This document shows positions 42,990 to 52,181 of a stretch of 64,000 nt of DNA, piece by piece. Within the stretch, counting starts at the first letter, position 1. Every line of letters begins with the position of its first letter. The position numbers and the translations under genes are program-made. Source of the DNA: Flavobacterium sp. LHD-80 (GTDB lineage Bacteria > Bacteroidota > Bacteroidia > Flavobacteriales > Flavobacteriaceae); NCBI RefSeq assembly GCF_030929605.1, contig NZ_JAVFVS010000012.1:124001-188000 (forward strand), given 5' to 3'. The notes beneath the pieces were generated by a model. That model was not told the DNA's origin, did not search any database, and saw nothing but the letters and a program-made list of their open reading frames with translations.

Positions 42990-45900
42990 ATGAAAAAACT
43001 ATTTCTTATTTCATTGTTGGTTTTGTTCATTCAAGCAAGTTTTGGGCAAACAAAAACAATCACTGGAACTGTAAAAAACAAAGCAGATGGATTTCCGATA
43101 CCCGGAGTCAGTGTAATGATCCAAGGAACTTCCAATGGAACTACAACTGATTTTGACGGAAAATTCAGCATCGGCATAGCGCCAGGCCGAGCACTGGCTT
43201 TTAGCTACATGGGATTTGAAACTCAAGTAGTAAAAATCGAAGGGCAACAAACTGTTAATGTTGAACTATCTTCAAGCACTGCAAAATTAGATGAAGTAGT
43301 TGTAGTAGGATTCTCTTCTCAGAAAAAAGCAAATCTTTCAGGAGCTGTTGCTAAGGTAGATGTTAAAAAAGCTTTAGGAAGTATTCCTATTACAGATATC
43401 ACAAAAGGTTTACAAGGAACTACTCCAGGACTTAATATTACTTATAATTCAGGTAACATAAGCAAAGGATCGAATGTTAATATTCGTGGAGCTGGAACTA
43501 TTGTAAATGGAGTAGCTACAGGATCACCACTTATTTTAGTAGATGGTGTTCCAGGAGATTTGTCAATGTTAAATTCAGAAGACGTAGAATCTATGTCTGT
43601 ACTTAAAGACGCAGCTTCTGCTTCTATTTATGGTGCACGTGCTGCTTTTGGAGTTATATTAATTACTACTAAAAGCGGTAAAAATGCTAAAGGAAAAGTA
43701 CGATTTGCTTACAGCAACAATACAGGTTGGAGCAACCCAATTTCTTTGGTTCAATTTAATGATCCTACTGTAGAACTTCCTGCAATGATCGAGGCACAAG
43801 CCAGAGCTGGTAACGCAAATCCAGAATCTTTTGGTATGAACTACAAAACATTATTGCCTGGTATCATTAACTGGAAGCAAAAATATGCTGCAACAAGAAA
43901 CCCAAATGACAAAAATATGATCTTAGGAGAAGATTTTGATGTTATTGGTGGAAAAGAATATTTCTACAGAATTTGGAATCCGCATGATGAAATGTTGAAA
44001 AAGAATTCGGTACAAACACTTCATAATTTATCAGCTCAAGGTTCTTTGGGAGAAAAAAGTTCATTTATTGTTTCGTTAGGTCTTGCTAATCAAGAAGGTG
44101 TAATGAAAATCAATACTGAAACCAACAAAAGATTCAATCTTAACCTTGGTATGACTACACAGTTAGCAAGCTGGCTTACTGGAGATTTTAAAGTATTAGG
44201 AACTTTCCAAGAATATGATTCTCCTTTCAACTACTACAACAGTGGTCTTGATACTGATGGTAATGGATATTTTGGATACTACATGCGTTGGGGTTCTTAC
44301 TTCCCATATGGCACTTATAATGGTACTTACTTTAGACATGCGCCAGGTTATATGGCAAATGCTTCTCAAAATGAAAGCAAATCGAATGATATGAGGATAA
44401 GTGGTAGACTTACTGCTCAAATCACAAAAGACTTTAATATCGTTGGAGAATACAGTATAAACAACAATTTCTCAAGTCTTAAAATGAACGGTGGCCAGAT
44501 ACCTCTTTGGGACTGGTGGACAAGTGCAGCTGACTTAGTTGCAGGAAAACCTACAATGATGGAAAGTGCAAATGATTTTGTTGCACAAGCTAAATCATCT
44601 TATACAAGAAATGTGGCAAATATCTTTGGAAATTATAGCAAAACATTAGGTGACAACCATAACTTTAAATTATTAGGTGGTTTGAACTCTGAATGGTATG
44701 ATTTTGAAAGAACGTATGCTCGTAGAAATACACTTTTAGATAAAAACAAACCAGAATTTAACTTAGCTATTGGTGATCAATTTACTTCACCACTTGTTTC
44801 TACTGCAATTTTAAATCCAGGTTTATCAAGATATGCAATTGCCGGATTCTTTGCACGTGTGAATTATGACTACAAAGGGAAATATTTATTGGAATTAAAC
44901 GGACGTTATGACGGTTCATCAAAATTTCCTACTGATGAGCAATGGGGATTCTTCCCTTCTGCTTCTGTTGCATATAGAATTTCTGAAGAAGGTTTCATGG
45001 AAGGCACAAAAAGCTGGTTAAATGATTTAAAAATCCGTGGATCTGTTGGTTCAATTGGAAATCAAAACATCGCGGCTAATGCCTTTTTACCAACTATGAC
45101 TAACGCTAACCCTTTTTGGTTAGGAAGTGGCGCAACTGTACCACCTTCTGTTAATCAGCCATCAAACGTTGATCCAAACTTAACATGGGAAAAAGTAAAC
45201 TCTCAAGATGTTGGTATTGATATTAGAATATTTAATATGTTAGGTTTGACTTTTGATTATTACCAACGTGATACAAAAGGAATGTTAGCTCCAGGTAAAA
45301 CGCTTCCAGGTTCATTTGGTCAGGCTGCTGCCAATACGAACTCAGGAAATTTAAGAACAACTGGTTGGGAATTAGCGATTAACTTTAACAAACAAATCAA
45401 TAAAGACATTAATGTTTATACTGATCTTGCTCTTTATGACAACACTACAGAAGTAACGGAATGGAACAACACTTCTAAACTTTTGGGATCTTTTTATGCA
45501 GGTCAAAAAATTGGAGAAATCTGGGGATTAGAAACAGACCGATTAATTCAATCAACAGATCAGATTGACGCAACAGGATTAATAGTAAACGGTGTTGATT
45601 ATAAAAACATTAGAACAGGTGCTTTTAGATATGGTGCAGGAGATGTAATGTACAAGGACTTAAATGGTGACGGAGTAATCTCAAGAGGAGATGGAACAGC
45701 TACTAATCCTGGAGATTTAAAAGTTATTGGTAATACAACGCCTCGTTATCAATATAGTGCTCGTGTAGGAGGTACTTTTTATGGATTTGATATTGATGCT
45801 TTCTTTCAAGGAGTTGGAAAACGTGAATATTGGGCAACTTCTGACTTAATATTACCGTTCTATAATAGAACAGATGCGCTGTACGAAAACCAAAATGACT

Positions 45901-46256
45901 ATTGGACACCACAAAATACAGATGCGTATTTCCCTAATCCATACCCTGGACATGCAGGTAACGCTTTTGGAACTTATGCACCTGGATCAAACAATTTTGT
46001 TGCGCAATCACGTTATTTATTAGACATGTCTTATTTACGTTTAAAATCGATGACTATTGGATATACTTTCCCTAAAAGTATTACACAAAAAGTGGGAATT
46101 GATAAAATCAGACCGTACATTTCAGGCTTGAACTTAGCTACTTGGAAAAGCAGTAAATTGCCAGTAGATCCTGAAATCAATGAAACTGAAGCAGCATGGG
46201 GAAGAACTTTCCCTTACTCTAAAACATGGTCAGTTGGTATACAACTTGCGTTTTAA
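42990..46256 (+). CDS. SusC-type TonB-dependent outer-membrane transporter
   Basis: Imports oligosaccharides through the outer membrane in complex with the SusD partner. 1088 aa from the ATG at 42990 (MKKLFLISLLVLF..., signal peptide ending SFGQ); the upstream TTG at 42957 would put the promoter inside the gene. CarboxypepD_reg-like domain (about 24-105, PIPGVSVMIQGTSNGTTTDF), plug (about 115-235, VNIRGAGTI and LKDAASASIYGARAAFGV) and a barrel to the C-terminus (WSVGIQLAF). It heads the plus arm with susD 32 bp downstream. Given NamZ and MurQ in the arm, the cargo is probably a peptidoglycan glycan or muropeptide. Confidence 0.93.
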   Translation: MKKLFLISLLVLFIQASFGQTKTITGTVKNKADGFPIPGVSVMIQGTSNGTTTDFDGKFSIGIAPGRALAFSYMGFETQVVKIEGQQTVNVELSSSTAKLDEVVVVGFSSQKKANLSGAVAKVDVKKALGSIPITDITKGLQGTTPGLNITYNSGNISKGSNVNIRGAGTIVNGVATGSPLILVDGVPGDLSMLNSEDVESMSVLKDAASASIYGARAAFGVILITTKSGKNAKGKVRFAYSNNTGWSNPISLVQFNDPTVELPAMIEAQARAGNANPESFGMNYKTLLPGIINWKQKYAATRNPNDKNMILGEDFDVIGGKEYFYRIWNPHDEMLKKNSVQTLHNLSAQGSLGEKSSFIVSLGLANQEGVMKINTETNKRFNLNLGMTTQLASWLTGDFKVLGTFQEYDSPFNYYNSGLDTDGNGYFGYYMRWGSYFPYGTYNGTYFRHAPGYMANASQNESKSNDMRISGRLTAQITKDFNIVGEYSINNNFSSLKMNGGQIPLWDWWTSAADLVAGKPTMMESANDFVAQAKSSYTRNVANIFGNYSKTLGDNHNFKLLGGLNSEWYDFERTYARRNTLLDKNKPEFNLAIGDQFTSPLVSTAILNPGLSRYAIAGFFARVNYDYKGKYLLELNGRYDGSSKFPTDEQWGFFPSASVAYRISEEGFMEGTKSWLNDLKIRGSVGSIGNQNIAANAFLPTMTNANPFWLGSGATVPPSVNQPSNVDPNLTWEKVNSQDVGIDIRIFNMLGLTFDYYQRDTKGMLAPGKTLPGSFGQAAANTNSGNLRTTGWELAINFNKQINKDINVYTDLALYDNTTEVTEWNNTSKLLGSFYAGQKIGEIWGLETDRLIQSTDQIDATGLIVNGVDYKNIRTGAFRYGAGDVMYKDLNGDGVISRGDGTATNPGDLKVIGNTTPRYQYSARVGGTFYGFDIDAFFQGVGKREYWATSDLILPFYNRTDALYENQNDYWTPQNTDAYFPNPYPGHAGNAFGTYAPGSNNFVAQSRYLLDMSYLRLKSMTIGYTFPKSITQKVGIDKIRPYISGLNLATWKSSKLPVDPEINETEAAWGRTFPYSKTWSVGIQLAF

Positions 46257-46288
46257 AAAATGTATTTAAAAATTAAAAATTAATCAAA

Positions 46289-48025
46289 ATGAGAAAACTA
46301 ATAATAAACTCTAGGATAAAACTATCAGTTGCCTTGCTTACTTTTGCAAGTTTAGCTGTTAGCTGTTCAGACTTTTTGGATACACCTCCAGAAGATGTGT
46401 TTACAGACGACAATTTTTGGACTTCAGAAAATAACGTAAAGACATATTCTTGGCTAAACTATAACACCTTTAATGGGTACGGAAATAATGCTGGAACTAC
46501 AGCTGATTTTTACTTTCATGCTACATCTACAGGATTAATAGACGACAACTTAGCCATGAACGTTTTCACCAACTTTCCGACGGCTGCAAATGCTACTAAT
46601 GCAAACTGGAACGAATATTACACATTGATTCGTCGTTGCAATCTTATGTTAGAAAGAGTGCCTAATGTTCCTATGGATCAGACAAAGAAAAACCACTACA
46701 TAGGTGTTGCAAAGTTTTTTAGGGCTAATACGTATTTTCGTTTAGCACAACAGTTTGGAGATGTACCTTATACAGACCAATATTTAGCTCAAAATGATGC
46801 TAATGTTTACAAACCTGCTATAACGAGAGCACAAGTAATCGACAATGTAATTAAAGATTTGGAAGAAGCAATTCCAATGTTGTTAAACGTTGATGATAGT
46901 AATGTTACCGTAAATAAATATACTGCATATGCATTATTAAGCAAAGTGTGTTTAACTGAAGGTACTTACAGAAAATATAACTTGGCGCAAAATGGAAATG
47001 CTTACCTTCAAAAAGCAAAAGATGCTTCTTTAGCAGTAATGAATAATAACTCTTACAAACTAAACGCAGATTGGAAAGCACTTTACAATTCTCTTGAGTT
47101 ATTAGGAAACACTGAAGTAATTTTGACAAAAAGATACATTAAAGGTGTTTTAGGAAATGGTATTCAAGCATACACAAATACATCTACTGTTCAAAACGGA
47201 TTGACAAAATTTGGTGCAGAAAGTTATGTAACTACTAACGGATTGCCTATCAAACAAGCTGGAAACGCTCAATATTTAGGTGATGCTACAATTGCTAATA
47301 CTTTTGCTAACAGAGATCCAAGATTTGCTAAAGCTTTCAGCAACGCAGATTACGCTTATTCTGACAAGCCATTTAATGGTTTGACATCGATAACAGGATA
47401 TGTATTCCAACTGTACAACAACCCCGCTACAACAGGTACAGAGGTTACAACAATTGGACAAAATCAAATTGATGCTCCAATTTTTACACTTAGCGAAGTT
47501 TACTTGAATTATGCTGAAGCGTGTGCAGAATTAGGTACAATAACGAATGCTGATCTTAACTTGTCAATTAACAAAGTTCGTACACGTGCAGGAATCGCTG
47601 TTTTAACTACAGACGGAACAAATGCTGCTGCTAATGGCGTACAAATCGATGACCCACAAAGATCAACTGCATTAGAAGCAAAAGCAGGAATTGTTAATCC
47701 AATTATCTGGGAGATTCGTCGTGAGCGCAGAATTGAGTTTATGAGCTGGACAACAATGAGAAAAGAAGATCTTATGCGTTGGAAAAAAGGAGATTATTTA
47801 GATACTAATGCTAATCCAGATGTTATTTTAGGAGCTAGAATAGTTGCCTTGATCGGAGGAAACACTAAAACAAAAGTAAATGCGCAAGGATATGTAATTC
47901 CTTATGCTGCAGGTGTAACAAGATTATTTGTATCACCAAAAAATTACTTAAGTGCAATTCCAACAAATGACATCAATTTATACGCAGCAGAGGGTGTAAC
48001 ATTAAAACAAAACCCAGGCTGGTAA
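46289..48025 (+). CDS. SusD/RagB-type outer-membrane glycan-binding lipoprotein
   Basis: 578 aa, the surface lid of the SusCD transporter. Lipoprotein signal ending LAVSCSDFLD (Cys at about 27) and the family opening FLDTPPEDVFTDDNFW. TPR-like helices follow (RANTYFRLAQQFGDVPYT), and the C-terminal SusD region includes YLNYAEACAELG and WEIRRERRIEFM. It follows susC by 32 bp; a hairpin terminator lies 38 bp after its stop. The ligand, like that of SusC, is inferred from the locus only. Confidence 0.93.
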   Translation: MRKLIINSRIKLSVALLTFASLAVSCSDFLDTPPEDVFTDDNFWTSENNVKTYSWLNYNTFNGYGNNAGTTADFYFHATSTGLIDDNLAMNVFTNFPTAANATNANWNEYYTLIRRCNLMLERVPNVPMDQTKKNHYIGVAKFFRANTYFRLAQQFGDVPYTDQYLAQNDANVYKPAITRAQVIDNVIKDLEEAIPMLLNVDDSNVTVNKYTAYALLSKVCLTEGTYRKYNLAQNGNAYLQKAKDASLAVMNNNSYKLNADWKALYNSLELLGNTEVILTKRYIKGVLGNGIQAYTNTSTVQNGLTKFGAESYVTTNGLPIKQAGNAQYLGDATIANTFANRDPRFAKAFSNADYAYSDKPFNGLTSITGYVFQLYNNPATTGTEVTTIGQNQIDAPIFTLSEVYLNYAEACAELGTITNADLNLSINKVRTRAGIAVLTTDGTNAAANGVQIDDPQRSTALEAKAGIVNPIIWEIRRERRIEFMSWTTMRKEDLMRWKKGDYLDTNANPDVILGARIVALIGGNTKTKVNAQGYVIPYAAGVTRLFVSPKNYLSAIPTNDINLYAAEGVTLKQNPGW

Positions 48026-48063
48026 TTCGGAATTCATAAAATAGATTGCCCCTTAAAATAAAA

Positions 48064-48096
48064 AACTGCCTCTGGAACCTAATTAACCAGAGGCAG
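48064..48096 (+). terminator. Hairpin after susD
   Basis: ACTGCCTCTGG and CCAGAGGCAGT (11-bp perfect stem, 11-nt loop). The following T-run is short (TATTT), so read-through into the namZ unit is possible. Confidence 0.75.
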
Positions 48097-48275
48097 TATT
48101 TAAAAAAGTCTTTTCTCATCACATCAAGAGACAGACGAAATAAAATCCCAATCTGAAAACTCAGATACCCATTTCTACAATACCACACTACAACAATCAA
48201 AAAAACATCAATAGCAATCAAATTATAACTAATTTTATTAGTGCATTTTTGCCTTAACTATTAACTGTAATTACA

Positions 48276-49475
48276 ATGATAAAATTCATAGCAAAAAGTG
48301 TTCTTATTGTAACTTCTTTCTTTGTTACGACTTCTTATTCAAATTCACTTGAAGCGGTGGCAAAAAGCAGTAGCTCAGCAATTAATCCTCCTGCAATCAA
48401 AACGGGAGCCGATAATTATGAGAAATACTTGCCGCTTTTAAAGGATAAAAAAATAGGAATCGTCACCAATCAAACCGGACTTTTGTCTAACAAAACGCAT
48501 TTGGTAGATTTTTTGCTTGAAAAAAAAGTTGCAGTACAAACCATTTTTGCTCCTGAACACGGATTTAGAGGAACTGCAGATGCAGGCGAACATGTTGTTG
48601 ACGGAAAAGATGCTAAAACCGGTTTATCAATAATTTCTCTTTATGGAGACAATAAAAAACCAAAACCGGAACAATTAGCGGGAATCGATATTATGATTTT
48701 CGATTTACAAGATGTTGGCGCTCGTTTTTACACTTATATTTCTTCTTTACATTATGTAATGGAAGCTTGTGCAGAAAACAATGTTCCCCTAATAATCCTT
48801 GACCGTCCAAATCCTAACGGAAGTATTGTTGACGGTCCCCTTTTAGAAAAAGAATTTACAAGTTTTGTAGGCATGCACCCTATTCCGCTTTTACACGGAA
48901 TGACAATTGGAGAATATGCACAAATGGTAAATGGAGAAAAATGGCTAAAAAATGCTGCACAATGCAAACTTACTGTTATTCCATGTGTCAACTACAATCG
49001 AACAATGCAATACAGTTTATTGGTAAAACCATCTCCAAATTTGCCAAACGATCAATCTATAAACCTATACGCGAGTTTATGCCTTTTTGAAGGAACCAAT
49101 GTTAGCGTAGGACGCGGAACTGAAACACAATTTCAAATTTATGGTTCTCCTTACTTAACAAAAACCAATTTCAGCTTTACGCCAAAGCCAAATTTTGGAG
49201 CCAAAGATCCGCTTTATAACGGAAAAGAATGTTTTGGTGAAGATTTAACTTCTTATCCTAAACTAACCAAATTAGAATTAAAATGGCTTATAAAAGCCTA
49301 TCAAAATACCAGCGACAAAACGAAGTTTTTTAATGCTTTTTTCACCAAACTTGCCGGAACAAAAAAACTGCAACAACAAATTGAATCTGGAGTTTCGGAA
49401 AAAGACATTCGAGAAAGCTGGAAAAAAGATTTAGAGGCTTTTAAAATCAAGAGAAAGCCCTATTTACTCTACTAA
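48276..49475 (+). CDS. NamZ-like exo-beta-N-acetylmuramidase (DUF1343, GH171)
   Basis: 399 aa with a signal peptide (about 1-22). It has the DUF1343 blocks GIVTNQTGLL, IFAPEHGFRGTADAGE, MIFDLQDVGARFYTY, LDRPNPNG and EGTNVSVGRGTETQF. The Bacillus subtilis member NamZ (YbbC) removes MurNAc from the non-reducing end of peptidoglycan glycans, producing free MurNAc; in Bacillus namZ is linked to nagZ, amiE and murQ, as here. Probably periplasmic. It starts the second operon of the plus arm after the susD terminator; CATTTTTG at 48244-48251 is a possible -7 box. murQ begins 124 bp later. Confidence 0.88.
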   Translation: MIKFIAKSVLIVTSFFVTTSYSNSLEAVAKSSSSAINPPAIKTGADNYEKYLPLLKDKKIGIVTNQTGLLSNKTHLVDFLLEKKVAVQTIFAPEHGFRGTADAGEHVVDGKDAKTGLSIISLYGDNKKPKPEQLAGIDIMIFDLQDVGARFYTYISSLHYVMEACAENNVPLIILDRPNPNGSIVDGPLLEKEFTSFVGMHPIPLLHGMTIGEYAQMVNGEKWLKNAAQCKLTVIPCVNYNRTMQYSLLVKPSPNLPNDQSINLYASLCLFEGTNVSVGRGTETQFQIYGSPYLTKTNFSFTPKPNFGAKDPLYNGKECFGEDLTSYPKLTKLELKWLIKAYQNTSDKTKFFNAFFTKLAGTKKLQQQIESGVSEKDIRESWKKDLEAFKIKRKPYLLY

Positions 49476-49599
49476 ATAAAACTGTTTTTCAACCCCCAAA
49501 TTGACTATTTTTTATCAAAATAGAGACCCCTTATACAAATAATCGAAAGCAAAAAATATCAAAATCTGCTGTTTCAACAACCAAAAAAAGAAAAGAAAA

Positions 49600-50421
49600 A
49601 TGAACAATAAAAATCCTGAAACTGAACAAGAATCTTTGTACAAAGATTTGGATCAAATGAGCGTGAAACAACTTCTTATCAACATCAATACAGAAGATAA
49701 AAAGGTACCACAGATTATCGAAGAACAGATTCCTAAAATTGAGAAACTGGTTAAAGCAATCGTAAAAAAAATGCAGTTGGGTGGACGATTATTTTATATT
49801 GGAGCGGGAACTTCTGGAAGAATCGGAATTTTAGATGCTTCAGAATGCCCTCCTACTTTTGGCGTACCGCATGATATGATTATCGGAATTATTGCTGGAG
49901 GCGATACTGCCATTAGAAAAGCAGTTGAAAATGCTGAAGATGACACGGAACAAGCTTGGAAAGATCTAGCCAAATTTGAAATTTCAAGTTTAGACATGAT
50001 AATCGGAATTGCTGCTTCTGGAAACACACCTTATGTTTTGGGCGCTTTGAAAAAAGCTAAAGAACACAATATCAAAACGGGAAGTATTTCCTGCATCAGC
50101 AACGGTCTTATTGCTCAAGAAGCAGATTATCCAATTGAACTTATTGTAGGGCCAGAATTCTTAACAGGAAGTACGAGAATGAAAGCAGGAACGGCTCAAA
50201 AACTAACTTTAAACATGATCTCTACTTCGGTAATGATTAAGCTTGGAAAAGTAAAGGGCAACAAAATGGTCGACATGCAACTGTCTAACGAAAAACTAGT
50301 AAAACGAGCAATCAAAATGATTATCGAAGAACTTGGAATTGAATATGATTTAGCCGAAGAATTACTTCATAAACACAAAAGCGTAAGAGCGGTTTTACAG
50401 GCTCAAAACAAAAATCTGTAA
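49600..50421 (+). CDS. murQ: N-acetylmuramic acid 6-phosphate etherase
   Basis: Cleaves the lactyl ether of MurNAc-6-P to GlcNAc-6-P and D-lactate in the cytoplasm. 273 aa of the SIS sugar-isomerase fold: GAGTSGRIGILDASECPPTFG region here given by its parts GAGTSGRIG and DASECPPTFG, with E82 and E113 (in NAEDDTEQ) at the places of the two catalytic glutamates of E. coli MurQ. GSTRMKAGTAQKL is the sugar-phosphate-binding segment. It is the defining enzyme of MurNAc use. No MurNAc kinase or PTS is adjacent. Confidence 0.96.
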   Translation: MNNKNPETEQESLYKDLDQMSVKQLLININTEDKKVPQIIEEQIPKIEKLVKAIVKKMQLGGRLFYIGAGTSGRIGILDASECPPTFGVPHDMIIGIIAGGDTAIRKAVENAEDDTEQAWKDLAKFEISSLDMIIGIAASGNTPYVLGALKKAKEHNIKTGSISCISNGLIAQEADYPIELIVGPEFLTGSTRMKAGTAQKLTLNMISTSVMIKLGKVKGNKMVDMQLSNEKLVKRAIKMIIEELGIEYDLAEELLHKHKSVRAVLQAQNKNL

Positions 50422-50504
50422 ATCTAAAAACCACACATTAAAATCTTTTTATAGATTTATACAAATCAAAAACTGCATTTTTTCAATTTTTGAGTTTTAA
50501 CGGC

Positions 50505-50534
50505 GGCCTAACAAGCTTTAAAATTTGTTAGGCC
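50505..50534 (+). repeat. GGCCTAACAA hairpin between murQ and the symporter gene
   Basis: GGCCTAACAA (50505-50514) and TTGTTAGGCC (50525-50534) enclose a 10-nt loop. There is no T-run, so it is more likely a repeat or mRNA-processing hairpin than a terminator. Related to the CCTAACAGG hairpin at 36765. Confidence 0.6.
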
Positions 50535-50597
50535 TATTAAAATGAAATGCATTTTGCTTGAGTAATTTACAAAAAGACAAACCATCAAAACTATAAA

Positions 50598-52103
50598 ATG
50601 ACACCAAGTACCATCCTTCTCCTTATTATTGTTTATTTCGGAACATTATTTTATATCTCGCATAGAGTGAGCAGAAAAGACAGCGGAAATGATGCTTTTT
50701 TTACTGCCAATAAAAACTCAAAATGGTATTTAGTTGCTTTTGGTATGATTGGAACTGCTCTTTCTGGAGTAACTTTTATATCTGTTCCTGGAGAAGTTGG
50801 CGCACCAAGCGGTGAACAATTTAAATATTTTCAGTTTGTATTAGGGAATGCACTGGGATTTATCGTAATCACAAAACTTTTACTTCCGTTATATTACCGA
50901 ATGAATCTGACCTCAATTTATGGTTATATTGAGCAAAGAATGGGGCTCTACAGCTACAAAACTGCCGCTTCGATTTTCTTAATCAGCAGAACCATAAGTT
51001 CGGCATTCAGGCTTTATTTAGTGGTGATTGTATTGCAGCGTTTTGTGTTCGATTTCTTTCATATTCCATTTGCCTTGACGGTATTAATCTCATTGCTTCT
51101 TATCTTCTCTTATACGTATAGAGGCGGACTAAAAACGATTATTATTACAGATACTTTACAAACTTTCTTTCTTGTAACATCGGTTTTTCTTACTATTTAT
51201 TTCATTTGCGACCGTATGGATTTAAGTGCCGTTAGCGCATTCGAAGAAGTAAAAAACAGCAACTATTCTAAGATATTTTTCTTTGATGATTTCTTTGGAA
51301 GTAAATTCCATTTCATCAAACAAATTTTAGGGGGAATGTTCGTTACCATTGCTATGACAGGACTTGATCAGGATTTAATGCAAAAAAACCTGAGCTGTAA
51401 AAACATTGGCGAAGCACAAAAAAACATGTTCACTTTTACAGGAATCTTCGTTGTGATCAATATTTTCTTTTTAAGCGTTGGAGCCTTATTATACATCTAT
51501 GCAAATAAAAACGGAATCGCAATTCCAACTGATTTCGTTACAGGCAAACCAAGAACCGATTTACTTTTCCCCGAAATTGCCCTAAATCATTTAGCCGTAG
51601 TTCCTGCCATTGTATTTTTACTTGGAATTATCGCAGCTACTTTTGCCACTACAGATTCGGCTTTAACAGCTTTAACCACTTCTTTCTGCGTTGATTTTTT
51701 AGGCATGGACAAAAGTGAAAATACAAGAAAAAATACGGTTAGAACGAGACATTTAGTACACATCAGTTTTTCGGTATTAATTTTCTTTGTGATTATAATT
51801 TTCAATACCATTAACGATAGCTCTGTTGTGGGAATGATTTTCAAAGTCGCTTCTTATACTTACGGACCATTGTTAGGATTATATGCTTTTGGATTGTTCC
51901 AAAAATCAAGAAATGTCAATGATAAATTGGTACCGCTAATGTGTTTGGTCGCTCCTTTCGTAACCTATTTGATAAATGAAAATTCGAAATTGTTATTTGC
52001 TGGATATGTTTTCGATAATGAGTTAATCGTTTTAAACGGATTAATTACCTATTTAGGATTATACCTTACAAGTTCACGCACAAGCGAAAAAATAAGTTTT
52101 TAA
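50598..52103 (+). CDS. Sodium:solute symporter (SSS), probable MurNAc/amino sugar importer
   Basis: 501 aa with about 13 hydrophobic segments and the SSS opening FFTANKNSKWYLVAFGMIGT followed by SGVTFISVPG; the later TDTLQTFFLV and FATTDSALTALTT segments match the helices that bind sodium. In Tannerella forsythia an inner-membrane MurNAc transporter gene is linked with a kinase gene and murQ; this gene sits in the equivalent place next to murQ. It would move free MurNAc or GlcNAc from periplasm to cytoplasm without phosphorylating it. Substrate inferred from location. Confidence 0.85.
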   Translation: MTPSTILLLIIVYFGTLFYISHRVSRKDSGNDAFFTANKNSKWYLVAFGMIGTALSGVTFISVPGEVGAPSGEQFKYFQFVLGNALGFIVITKLLLPLYYRMNLTSIYGYIEQRMGLYSYKTAASIFLISRTISSAFRLYLVVIVLQRFVFDFFHIPFALTVLISLLLIFSYTYRGGLKTIIITDTLQTFFLVTSVFLTIYFICDRMDLSAVSAFEEVKNSNYSKIFFFDDFFGSKFHFIKQILGGMFVTIAMTGLDQDLMQKNLSCKNIGEAQKNMFTFTGIFVVINIFFLSVGALLYIYANKNGIAIPTDFVTGKPRTDLLFPEIALNHLAVVPAIVFLLGIIAATFATTDSALTALTTSFCVDFLGMDKSENTRKNTVRTRHLVHISFSVLIFFVIIIFNTINDSSVVGMIFKVASYTYGPLLGLYAFGLFQKSRNVNDKLVPLMCLVAPFVTYLINENSKLLFAGYVFDNELIVLNGLITYLGLYLTSSRTSEKISF

Positions 52104-52181
52104 GCATCTTAAAAACACAAATAATCTACTAATCAATTGAAGGTTAAAAACTAATCTTCAATTGATTCAAAAAACAATATT

